A stretch of DNA of 7,909 nucleotides from an uncultured Bacteroidota bacterium (GCA_937900725.1 CALCFP010000276.1:1-7909), one strand, 5' to 3'; numbered from the stretch's first letter, positions 1-6,678 are shown. The notes: generated by a model from the sequence alone, not told the origin. Program-made: numbers and translations.

Positions 1-1
1 A

Positions 2-400
2 AATGCCAATCGCGACGAGGTTGTCCTGCGCTCCATAAAGGCAGGCGCAAAAGGCTACATCACCATTGATGCAAGCGGAAGCGAACTTGCACAGGCAATA
101 TACACACTGCGTATGGGGCACGACTACTACAGCGACAGCATCACGCAACTGCTTCTGAATAGATACATTTCAAACCTTGAGCCGGCTAGCGACGACGACG
201 ATGACGCTTTGAGCGCACGCCAAATCGAGATACTGAAATTATGGGGCGAGAGTTACAGCAATCAGGAAATTGCCGACAAACTGTTCATTAGCGTTCGCAC
301 CGTTGAAACTCACAAAAATCACATAATGCAGAAACTCAACCTCAAGAGCACTGTCGATTTGGTAAAATACGCCATCAAGAGCAACATCATCAAGTTGTAG
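2..400 (+). CDS. LuxR/NarL-family response regulator, 3' part (5' end outside window)
   Basis: The frame is open from the window edge, so this is the last 132 codons of a longer gene; the ATG at 113 is internal. The first ~40 residues read as the end of a receiver domain: GAKGY, then an ELAQAI helix. An Asp-rich linker (five consecutive Asp) leads to a LuxR/GerE helix-turn-helix over the last ~65 residues, with the hallmark stretches LSARQIEIL, NQEIADKL and SVRTVETHKNHI. By family knowledge such proteins bind DNA as dimers after a sensor kinase phosphorylates the receiver. The visible receiver end is odd: where relatives have GYxxKD it has GYITID, so the conserved switch lysine is an isoleucine. 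The phospho-acceptor Asp lies outside the window. The gene ends 117 nt before the chemoreceptor gene on the same strand. The family call is firm; its targets cannot be told. Confidence 0.93.
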   Translation, partial: NANRDEVVLRSIKAGAKGYITIDASGSELAQAIYTLRMGHDYYSDSITQLLLNRYISNLEPASDDDDDALSARQIEILKLWGESYSNQEIADKLFISVRTVETHKNHIMQKLNLKSTVDLVKYAIKSNIIKL

Positions 401-419
401 CACGGCTCAAAAAAAAATA

Positions 420-447
420 TTTTGCAATAACTCAAACACTTGCAAAA
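420..447. repeat. 8-bp inverted repeat TTTTGCAA / TTGCAAAA between regulator and chemoreceptor genes
   Basis: The arms at 420-427 and 440-447 are perfect complements separated by 12 nt. On the + strand no T-tract follows, so it is not a standard terminator for the upstream regulator gene. On the - strand a T-rich run follows, but no gene is expected to be transcribed through here in that direction. It lies about 70 nt before the chemoreceptor start and could be an operator or simply an A/T-rich coincidence. Confidence 0.35.
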
Positions 448-517
448 AAAGCCACAAAAAAAAGCATTTCTTGCCAAACAAAATCAATATTGCTTTGTTT
501 AAAGCAGTGTAGTCCGA

Positions 518-2533
518 ATGTCACCAAAGGCATTCAAAAAAAAATTATTCACTGCTATGAAAGAGGTTAAGATCGGGAAAAGATTGGGCAATAGTTTTTC
601 CACCCTCATCGGGTTCATTTTGCTAGTTGCCGTAATTGCAACATTTTGTTTTGCAAGAATTTACCTCAAGGTTGTCACTTATAAAGTCTTTACAAACGTA
701 TTGGAAAATACACAAAATCTGCAAATTGCAGTAACAGACTACATGCTGACCGCCAACGACAAAGATGTCAAAAACTTCAACGAGACTTACCAAAACCTTG
801 TCGGCCTAACAGACAAGTTGCGCGAACGTTTCAAAAAGGCAGACCAAATAGAGGAACTGAACACATTCTGCAGTCACCTTGAAGCATGCAATGAACTGTT
901 CAAGCAAATAATTGCGCAAGAAGGTATCAAGAACGTGTCATCTACCGAACTCGACAAATTAAATGACGAAGTGGCACAAATGTCGGCACGCATGAGACAC
1001 GACAACAAGGCTGTCGAAAGGGCATCTTACAACCATATGCAAGCACTTGCCATGCAAAATTCATTTATGGCGTCAAAGAATGATGCCTATATAGAAGAAT
1101 ACAAGAAAGCCTACAAGGAAAACATGAATTTCCTTGAAAGCCTCGACAGCCGCAACGAAGCAGTGATTAAAATGAAAAGTATCTGCATTAAAAGCGAAAC
1201 CGAATTTGACAAGTACGTCATGGCATACAAGAAAATCAAGGAACTTGTAACCCCCTATGAGGAAAACTCGCAATTCGTCATTGACAATGCACGCGACCGA
1301 CGCGACAATCAAGTGTCGATAATAAATAAAGTCATGACTTTTAGCATTTTAGGAATGCTATTAGTACTCATTGCCGCCATTATCGCCGGACGCAAGGTTT
1401 ACAATAGCATGATTCACTCGATAGTACACCCTATTGAACGTTGTGCGTTATTTGCCGAAAGAATTGCGCAAGGCGACCTTACCGCCACAATCAAGGAAAA
1501 GCACAACGACGAAATTGGGCAGATGACTAAAGCATTCAAGACTATGGCGTCCAAATTCACTGAAATCATCGTCAAGATTCAGGACAGCGCAAATATCATA
1601 AACTCCGCCAGCCAGGAGATAAGCGACTCATCGCACAACATGTCCGAAGGTGCCAGCGAGCAGGCCGCATCCCTTGAACAGATTTCTTCATCTATGGAAG
1701 AAATGGTTGCCAACATCAAGCAAAATGCCGACAACTCAATGGAAACTGAAAAAATCGCCATCAATGCATCTTCTTCAATGATTGAAAACAAGGAAACCAC
1801 AGCAAAGGCTCAAGAGTCAATGTCAATGATTGCCAAGAAGATAGAAATTATCAACGAGATAGCCTCACAGACAAACATTCTGGCCTTGAACGCAGCTGTT
1901 GAAGCCGCACGCGCAGGCGATGTCGGAAAAGGATTCGCCGTTGTGGCTACCGAGGTCCGTAAACTTGCCGAACGTTGCGCCGAGGCTGCAGAGGAAATCA
2001 GCATAATGTCTAGCAATGGCGTTGACGTCACCAACAAGGCCAGCGACAACTTCATGGCTATAATTCCTCTTATCGAGAAGACATCCAACCTTGTTCAGGA
2101 AATCACCGCCGCCAGCAAGGAACAAGACATAGGCGCTAACCAAATCAACGAATCTATACAACAATTGACCTCCATTGCACAAACTAACGCAAGTTCTTCT
2201 GAAGAATTGGCGGCAAGTGCCGAAAAACTTGCATCTCAGGCAATTGCAATGAAGAAACTTATTGGTTACTTCAAAATCAACAGCAAGAGCAACATGTCTC
2301 AGCAGCCAAACGCCGGACAAATGGCTTACAACCAGCCCGATTCAGATTTTTCTGACGATTTTGACAATTACGACGAAGACAGGAAGCAACATCATTGGCT
2401 TGAATTTTGCCACAACAAGAAACGCAAGAGCAATGCCAAAGAAGATGATATGGATATGATTCAAGAAGACAAAGGATTCAACTATAATTTTGAAGCCAAC
2501 GAGTCCATCGACAATCAATTCCAGAAATTCTGA
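518..2533 (+). CDS. methyl-accepting chemotaxis protein (transmembrane chemoreceptor) with C-terminal pentapeptide
   Basis: A 671-residue chemoreceptor of the inner membrane, complete. Layout: TM1 ~28-47; periplasmic all-helical sensor ~48-272, large enough for an HBM-like double four-helix bundle (inferred from size and helical pattern); TM2 ~273-291; HAMP ~292-347 (HPIERCA, QGDL, DEIGQM); cytoplasmic signalling domain ~350-588. The hairpin tip is unmistakable: IASQTNILALNAAVEAARAG at 448-467, then GKGFAVVATEVRKLAER. Glu/Gln-rich segments (e.g. EQAASLEQ) resemble methylation regions. The tail ~589-671 is acidic, likely disordered, and ends in QFQKF, fitting the x-[HFYW]-x-x-[HFYW] consensus of CheR/CheB docking pentapeptides. 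A second in-frame ATG at 557 (Met14) gives a more usual N-terminus and may be the real start. TTGCTTTG at 490-497 is a one-mismatch match to the Bacteroidota -7 box TAnnTTTG, with no well-spaced -33 TTTG. The ligand is unknown. Confidence 0.96.
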   Translation: MSPKAFKKKLFTAMKEVKIGKRLGNSFSTLIGFILLVAVIATFCFARIYLKVVTYKVFTNVLENTQNLQIAVTDYMLTANDKDVKNFNETYQNLVGLTDKLRERFKKADQIEELNTFCSHLEACNELFKQIIAQEGIKNVSSTELDKLNDEVAQMSARMRHDNKAVERASYNHMQALAMQNSFMASKNDAYIEEYKKAYKENMNFLESLDSRNEAVIKMKSICIKSETEFDKYVMAYKKIKELVTPYEENSQFVIDNARDRRDNQVSIINKVMTFSILGMLLVLIAAIIAGRKVYNSMIHSIVHPIERCALFAERIAQGDLTATIKEKHNDEIGQMTKAFKTMASKFTEIIVKIQDSANIINSASQEISDSSHNMSEGASEQAASLEQISSSMEEMVANIKQNADNSMETEKIAINASSSMIENKETTAKAQESMSMIAKKIEIINEIASQTNILALNAAVEAARAGDVGKGFAVVATEVRKLAERCAEAAEEISIMSSNGVDVTNKASDNFMAIIPLIEKTSNLVQEITAASKEQDIGANQINESIQQLTSIAQTNASSSEELAASAEKLASQAIAMKKLIGYFKINSKSNMSQQPNAGQMAYNQPDSDFSDDFDNYDEDRKQHHWLEFCHNKKRKSNAKEDDMDMIQEDKGFNYNFEANESIDNQFQKF

Positions 2534-2553
2534 TTTTTAGCGTGAATATCAGA
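2529..2553. repeat. 6-bp inverted repeat spanning both convergent stop codons
   Basis: TCTGAT (2529-2534) and ATCAGA (2548-2553) can pair around a 13-nt loop. The stem and loop contain the ends of the chemoreceptor and dus genes. It is short and lacks a strong T-tract on either strand, so termination by this element alone is doubtful. Confidence 0.3.
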
Positions 2554-3475
2554 TAGCCAATTGGCAACGTTCAAAAATCTGTTCAACGACAGATTCTAAT
2601 TCCTGGACGTCGCCAATTGGCTTTATTTTTGCAAAGACCTCATCGGGGCAGACAAATGCCTTTGAAAAATGGAACCACAATTCCTTGAGTTTGCTTAGGC
2701 TTCCCTGCCCCCGCTTCTGGACATACCTTTCCTGCACATCTAAACAGAAATCCTTCATTGAAGAAGTTGCCTGCCGACCCTTGATTTGAAGAGCGACAAA
2801 CGGGTTTGTTATCGCGCCGCGCCCTATCATATACCCTTTCAGATTAGGAACATCAATGTTTAGAATGTCAGTGGCACGGACTATGTCGCCATTGTATACC
2901 ACCGCATTTACAGACTTTGTGGCGACTTCTGTAAATGCCGACTTGTCAGCATTCCCGCCATATTGCTGCACAGCCGTGCGAGAATGCACTATCAACTCCG
3001 CTAACGGAAACTGATTCATGACTTCGACTATTTGTTGACATTCATCAACCGAAGCATAGCCTAACCTGATTTTTACCGACAGCACCGGATTCAATTTTGG
3101 CATTGTCTGTTCCAACAAACGTGTCAGGAAATCCAAGTCTCTCAACAAACTGGCTCCTCGATTGCGGGCAACTACAAAAGGCTGAGGGCAACCCATATTC
3201 CAATTCACCTTTGAATACCCAAGGTCGAAAAGAAGATTTGCAAAATATGCGAAAGCGTTGGCGCTATTACTCAATAGTTGAGGAACAAGATTCACTTTCT
3301 TGTCAATATCGGCATACCGACGCCTAACAACCGAAGGCTTTGACAACGATTTGTCATCAGCCACCATGTAAGGTGCGAACATTTCGTCAAACCCGCCGAC
3401 TCCCGCCAATGCGTTCATATATGGAGCTTCAATCAAACCGAGCATAGGCGCCAATTGAATAGACTTGCCTGACAT
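2549..3475 (-). CDS. tRNA-dihydrouridine synthase, DusC-like
   Basis: A 308-residue FMN enzyme of the Dus family (COG0042), which uses NADPH to reduce specific uridines in tRNA to dihydrouridine. Visible landmarks in a TIM-barrel order: LAPMLGL (8-14), Q66, NMGCP with the catalytic Cys96, RGASLL (106-111), KIRLG with K135, VHSRT with H164, NGDI (195-198), and MIGRGA (216-221) for the FMN phosphate. The C-terminal helical part (KLKELWFHFSKAF) resembles the tRNA-binding domain of E. coli DusC, and the length fits (DusC is about 315 residues). No key residue is missing. The ATG is 3 nt after the stop of the upstream CHU_C gene and in the same frame, which suggests translational coupling. It is the last gene of the argH unit. 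Which tRNA uridine it modifies cannot be told, so no symbol is given. Confidence 0.95.
   Translation of the reverse strand: MSGKSIQLAPMLGLIEAPYMNALAGVGGFDEMFAPYMVADDKSLSKPSVVRRRYADIDKKVNLVPQLLSNSANAFAYFANLLFDLGYSKVNWNMGCPQPFVVARNRGASLLRDLDFLTRLLEQTMPKLNPVLSVKIRLGYASVDECQQIVEVMNQFPLAELIVHSRTAVQQYGGNADKSAFTEVATKSVNAVVYNGDIVRATDILNIDVPNLKGYMIGRGAITNPFVALQIKGRQATSSMKDFCLDVQERYVQKRGQGSLSKLKELWFHFSKAFVCPDEVFAKIKPIGDVQELESVVEQIFERCQLAI
2555..2630 (+). terminator. long nested stem-loop plus T-tract, candidate terminator of the chemoreceptor mRNA, inside dus
   Basis: AGCCAATTGGC (2555-2565) pairs with GCCAATTGGCT (2612-2622) over 11 bp; after one mismatch ACGT (2567-2570) pairs with ACGT (2607-2610). 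Inside the loop lies a second perfect hairpin, AATCTGT (2576-2582) with ACAGATT (2589-2595) around 6 nt. On the + strand the outer stem is followed at once by TTTATTTTT (2622-2630). That is the layout of an intrinsic terminator for the chemoreceptor transcript, placed 22 nt past its stop and overlapping the last codons of dus on the other strand. On the - strand there is no U-tract. Function is inferred; the structure is read directly. Confidence 0.5.
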
Positions 3476-3478
3476 CTG

Positions 3479-4888
3479 CTACGGATAGATTACGTTTACC
3501 GAGCCCTTCCGCTCTATTTGACGACCGTTATGCAATTTGATTTTCAGGTAATAGAGATAGCCTCCTTCGGCGACATAACTGCCTCTTGAAGTGCCGTCCC
3601 AACGTGAAAATTGGTCATTTGAACTGAACATTCGGCCACCGTACCGATCATAAATCATAAACTCGAACGAACTGACCTGAGCATTCCTAATCACTGGTCC
3701 AAACGTATCATTGACGTCATCGCCATTAGGTGTGAATGCGTTTGGAATGACAATATCTGGCTGACGTTCAACACAAAACATATTCGATACGCTTAACTGC
3801 CTGCCCAGCGTGGACTCCACACTAAAGCAGAAATTTTGCGCCAATTCGTCTGCAATATCCAAATAAGCCATTTCACATTGGCAATCAGCCAAATCCGTAC
3901 GCACTGCCTTTCTTGGTCCACCATCGACTGAACAATACACGGCAAACGTCTCTCCTTGGCCAAGCGACCTATTCCATTTCACAATTATCTGTTCATCACT
4001 CGTTTCTGCGTTGACAATCAACGGATTCACTTCTGATGACGAGTAAGCCGCATTCCCGCAATAGTCCATTGCCGAAAGTCGGAAGGCTGAATGCAAATTC
4101 GTTCTATATTGAAGATGACTAACAGCGGAATAATCGGCAAAAATAGTGTCTGTGGAAAAATATGACCCGTCAGACACTTGAATGGCATACCCCGACAAAT
4201 CAGCATTTGAGTCAATGCCACAATGCAACTCAACCGTTTCCTGATTATTAAGCAACGTATCAATCACAACTAACGACTCGTCTGCCGGTGCTGGGTTGAA
4301 TACATTATAACTTATTATGTTTGAAATAGATTGCCTACCATTTTGCAAATTGGCCTCAACATAAAAATAATAAGTTGCACCTTGAGTCAATGCATTGGTA
4401 CAAAACACAGAATCAGTAACATCACCAAGTTTTTCGTACTTTTTGCCTTTCTCCCGTCCATAAACCGAGTAACTATTCACAGCAGTTCCAATATATGGCG
4501 ACCACTGCAACCTCAATGACCTTGAACATAAGTCGATATCACCACTTGAGAGAAAAACAGTTTGATGGAAGTCACTCAATGGGGAATCACTCAGCCCGGG
4601 AATAGACGTTGACATCGCATATCGTTCAGGCTGAGCAAAAGGGTGCGCTACAACATCCTGATAAGCACGCATGGCAGAAGGCAATGAATCGACTACCTGC
4701 ACCCATTTTGAACTTGCCCAATGGTAAATGGCATAAACCTGACTGGCGGAGGCAGGATCAACTTCCCAATTTATAGCGACTTTCCGCTCCGATGTGGTAT
4801 CAACGCTGACACTGCCGATTGCGGCATATTGACTTTGCGCCAAAAGATGGCAAGGCAGCAATATCAATATTACTAACAAATGGCGCAT
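3479..4888 (-). CDS. secreted protein with FN3-like repeats and a CHU_C (gliding-motility-associated) type IX secretion domain
   Basis: A 469-residue exported protein. Residues 1-18 form a Sec signal peptide (MRH, hydrophobic LLVILILLP core, likely cut near LLAQ). Next come about four beta-rich modules that look FN3-like (~24-110, 115-196, 205-290, 290-376), judged from repeated Trp/Tyr patterns such as VAINWEVD, LRLQWSPY and IIVKWNRS. Residues ~380-469 are a clear CHU_C domain: IPNAFTPNGDDVND (381-394), FEFMIYDRYGG, WDGT, GGYLYYLKI. In Bacteroidota this is the type B C-terminal signal that directs proteins through the type IX secretion system to the surface or medium. No enzyme domain is seen, so an adhesin or surface-structural role is inferred. 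The Cys at 13 does not sit in a lipobox. The start is 4 nt after the argH stop, which supports co-transcription. Confidence 0.92.
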   Translation of the reverse strand: MRHLLVILILLPCHLLAQSQYAAIGSVSVDTTSERKVAINWEVDPASASQVYAIYHWASSKWVQVVDSLPSAMRAYQDVVAHPFAQPERYAMSTSIPGLSDSPLSDFHQTVFLSSGDIDLCSRSLRLQWSPYIGTAVNSYSVYGREKGKKYEKLGDVTDSVFCTNALTQGATYYFYVEANLQNGRQSISNIISYNVFNPAPADESLVVIDTLLNNQETVELHCGIDSNADLSGYAIQVSDGSYFSTDTIFADYSAVSHLQYRTNLHSAFRLSAMDYCGNAAYSSSEVNPLIVNAETSDEQIIVKWNRSLGQGETFAVYCSVDGGPRKAVRTDLADCQCEMAYLDIADELAQNFCFSVESTLGRQLSVSNMFCVERQPDIVIPNAFTPNGDDVNDTFGPVIRNAQVSSFEFMIYDRYGGRMFSSNDQFSRWDGTSRGSYVAEGGYLYYLKIKLHNGRQIERKGSVNVIYP

Positions 4889-4892
4889 TTGC

Positions 4893-6224
4893 CTATTTTA
4901 CGAGTTTTTCGATTGCAGAACTAACAGAATCAAAGTCAAACGATGCCGATACTTCCTCAAACTTGCGGTTTATCTGGTCGTTGCAAAGATTGCCAATACT
5001 TCCCTCGTGGGTATGATTGAGATGCGTTTCGGGAACAAATTTGTTATCCTTGATGTCGTATGCCACCTGCTTGTATGCATCGCGGAATGGAACTCCGGAC
5101 AAAACCAGACTGTTCACAACCTCAACACTGAATGCCAACTTGTATTTCGGCTCGTCAAGGATATTCTTTTTCACCTCTATATTCTTCAGCATCAATTCTG
5201 CCAACACAATACAGTCTTTGATGTCATTAATCGAAGGGATAATCTGCTCCTTAAGAAGTTGCAAATCTCGATGATAACCAGATGGGAGATTTGATATGGT
5301 AAGAGTCAGATCGGCAGGCAATGCCTTTATTCTGTTACACTTGCCACGAACTAACTCCCAAACGTCGGGATTTTTCTTGTGTGGCATTATCGACGACCCT
5401 GTAGTAAATTCATCAGGAATATGGATGAAACCAAGGTCCTGAGAGTTGTACATGCACATGTCCATCGCCATCCTGCTCAATGTCTGTGCCAATGCAGCCA
5501 TTGCAAAACTCAAGTCCTGCTCAGTCTTGCCGCGTCCCATTTGTGCATATACTACATTGTAATTCAAATCGTTGAAACCCAACAACCTGGTTGTCATTGT
5601 ACGATTTAACGGGAATGACGAGCCATACCCTGCAGCCGAGCCAAGCGGATTCTGGTTGATTACCTTATAAGCGGCGCTTAACATACGCAAGTCGTCAGTC
5701 AAACTTTCGGCATAAGCGCCAAACCACAATCCAAAAGACGACGGCATGGCAACCTGCAGATGTGTATAGCCTGGCATCAAGTCATTTTTATGCTTGTTAC
5801 TCAACTCTATCAAGGTTTTGTATAACGATGCCACCAAATCAAAAATCAGTTTCACCTCGTGGCGCAGATACAGTTTCATGTCAACAAGGACCTGATCGTT
5901 TCGCGAACGCCCGCTATGAACCTTTTTGCCCATATCGCCTAGCGTACGGGTTAGCATAAGTTCGACTTGAGAATGGATGTCTTCAACATCATCTTCGATC
6001 CTCAAATTTCCTGCAACAGCCGTAGCGTATATTTTTTTCAGTTCAACCAGCAAAGTGTCAAGTTCCGATTTTTCAAGAAGTCCAATTGTCTGAAGCATTG
6101 TAATGTGAGCCATTGTCCCCATTACGTCAAACGGTGCCAAATAAAGGTCCATCTCACGGTCCAACCCGACAGTGAACTGCTCCACCAACTTGTTTGTCTC
6201 TATGCCTTTATCCCAAAGTTTCAT
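4893..6224 (-). CDS. argH: argininosuccinate lyase
   Basis: Cytosolic enzyme that splits argininosuccinate into arginine and fumarate, the last step of arginine synthesis. The 443 residues match the usual length in Bacteroidota. Family signatures are all present: HSGRSRNDQ (103-111), GYTHLQ with the catalytic-type His155 (152-157), NPLGSAAGYG (192-201), and the mobile fumarase/aspartase-superfamily loop GSSIMPHKKNPD (276-287) that carries the active-site serine. The sequence after GYTHLQ is VAMP instead of RAQP as in E. coli; as I recall, this is normal for the Bacteroidota branch. The tail motif HTHEGSIGNLCN is also typical of that branch. It is the first gene of a unit with the CHU_C and dus genes. 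No other arginine gene is in the window. A candidate promoter lies 33-65 nt upstream of the ATG. Confidence 0.97.
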   Translation of the reverse strand: MKLWDKGIETNKLVEQFTVGLDREMDLYLAPFDVMGTMAHITMLQTIGLLEKSELDTLLVELKKIYATAVAGNLRIEDDVEDIHSQVELMLTRTLGDMGKKVHSGRSRNDQVLVDMKLYLRHEVKLIFDLVASLYKTLIELSNKHKNDLMPGYTHLQVAMPSSFGLWFGAYAESLTDDLRMLSAAYKVINQNPLGSAAGYGSSFPLNRTMTTRLLGFNDLNYNVVYAQMGRGKTEQDLSFAMAALAQTLSRMAMDMCMYNSQDLGFIHIPDEFTTGSSIMPHKKNPDVWELVRGKCNRIKALPADLTLTISNLPSGYHRDLQLLKEQIIPSINDIKDCIVLAELMLKNIEVKKNILDEPKYKLAFSVEVVNSLVLSGVPFRDAYKQVAYDIKDNKFVPETHLNHTHEGSIGNLCNDQINRKFEEVSASFDFDSVSSAIEKLVK

Positions 6225-6251
6225 CTGATATGTTTTTATTTATTATAAATG

Positions 6252-6265
6252 ATGTACAAATACAT
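6252..6265. promoter_or_regulatory. ATGTA-N4-TACAT palindrome at the argH promoter, candidate operator
   Basis: A perfect 5-4-5 inverted repeat sits 28-41 nt upstream of the argH start and overlaps the candidate -7 box. Position and symmetry fit a dimeric repressor site, for example for an arginine-responsive regulator, but no regulator is identified and the site is short. Confidence 0.3.
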
Positions 6266-6289
6266 TTGCAATATGCGTAAAGGCACAAA
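6257..6289 (-). promoter_or_regulatory. candidate Bacteroidota-type promoter of the argH unit
   Basis: On the - strand TTTG (6289-6286) lies 21 nt upstream of TGTATTTG (6264-6257). The Bacteroidota primary-sigma consensus is a -33 TTTG and a -7 TAnnTTTG about 19-21 nt apart, so this is a full -33 and a one-mismatch -7. Transcription would begin near 6250, giving a leader of roughly 25 nt. TTTG is common in AT-rich DNA, so the call is tentative. Confidence 0.4.
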
Positions 6290-6352
6290 ATTAGCAAATT
6301 AGCGTTTTGTGGCACTAAAAATGTAAAATAACAAGAATTAAAATGGATTTGT

Positions 6353-6372
6353 GAGTTTTCCCCCAAAAACTC
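6353..6372. repeat. hairpin GAGTTTT-CCCCCA-AAAACTC
   Basis: A perfect 7-bp stem with a 6-nt C-rich loop, about 130 nt upstream of argH. It has no adjacent T-tract on either strand, so it is not a standard terminator. It could be a structural part of a leader or small RNA. Confidence 0.4.
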
Positions 6373-6426
6373 GGTAATGAGATTTGATACTTTTTTTCGC
6401 AGCAAGTTTTATGCTGGGGTAGTTGT

Positions 6427-6596
6427 CCTAGTCGCAAACATATGGACAATTCCTCGACAAACCTTACGGAATAACCAAGTACATTTTTGGCAAGAATCAA
6501 TTGCGAAATCGTAAATCGCCAAAAAAACAAGTGCTAAACGAACTATTATCATAACCCTATATTTTATGTTCCAAAAATACGCAATTGGCGACTAGG
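6427..6596. repeat. 9-bp inverted repeat CCTAGTCGC / GCGACTAGG enclosing a second inverted repeat
   Basis: The arms at 6427-6435 and 6588-6596 are perfect complements 152 nt apart. Between them TTTTTGGC (6484-6491) and GCCAAAAA (6518-6525) form another perfect 8-bp pair. A further pair, TTGTCC (6423-6428) and GGACAA (6444-6449), overlaps the left arm and would be mutually exclusive with it. The nesting is suggestive of a folded RNA, but a 9-bp match at this distance can occur by chance in a region of this size. Confidence 0.3.
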
Positions 6597-6625
6597 GGTT
6601 CGCTTTATTTGACAAACCACACTTT

Positions 6626-6635
6626 TGCGTACGCA
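6626..6635. repeat. 10-bp palindrome TGCGTACGCA
   Basis: A perfect palindrome just past the T-tract of the SpoIIE gene's terminator. Without a loop it is better suited to protein binding than to RNA folding. No role can be assigned. Confidence 0.3.
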
Positions 6636-6642
6636 TACGAAC

Positions 6643-6678
6643 AAAAAAAGAGACCAACACCTGATATGTATTGGTCTC
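6643..6678 (-). terminator. intrinsic terminator of the SpoIIE-type phosphatase gene
   Basis: Read on the - strand, GAGACCAA (6678-6671) pairs perfectly with TTGGTCTC (6657-6650) around a 13-nt loop and is followed directly by seven T (6649-6643). It starts 18 nt after the stop codon of the phosphatase gene. A textbook Rho-independent terminator, which also separates this gene from the argH unit. Confidence 0.88.

Noticed and set aside
1865..2320. A 151-codon open frame antisense to the chemoreceptor gene
   Set aside because: It covers the highly conserved signalling domain on the other strand, so the frame is explained by that gene's codon pattern; no protein family is recognisable.
3473..3481. 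CHU_C gene stop (TAG) followed in frame by CAG and the dus ATG, so readthrough would make a fusion
   Set aside because: A 3-nt gap is in frame by simple arithmetic, both proteins end or begin at natural domain borders, and a secreted protein fused to a cytosolic FMN enzyme makes no sense.
3479..4888. Possible lipoprotein because of the Cys at residue 13 of the CHU_C protein
   Set aside because: The residues before it (LLP) do not fit a lipobox and the following sequence reads as a normal Sec signal peptide ending near LLAQ.
5759..5799. ArgH active-site loop reads GYTHLQVAMP where E. coli has GYTHLQRAQP
   Set aside because: The catalytic His and neighbouring residues are kept and the VAMP form is, to my knowledge, usual in Bacteroidota ArgH, so it is not evidence of lost activity.
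2609..6592. An 11-nt match GTCGCCAATTG (2609-2619) that recurs inverted at 6582-6592
   Set aside because: The shared core is short, built on the common CAATTG palindrome, and nothing else around the two places matches; chance is likely given the number of comparisons.
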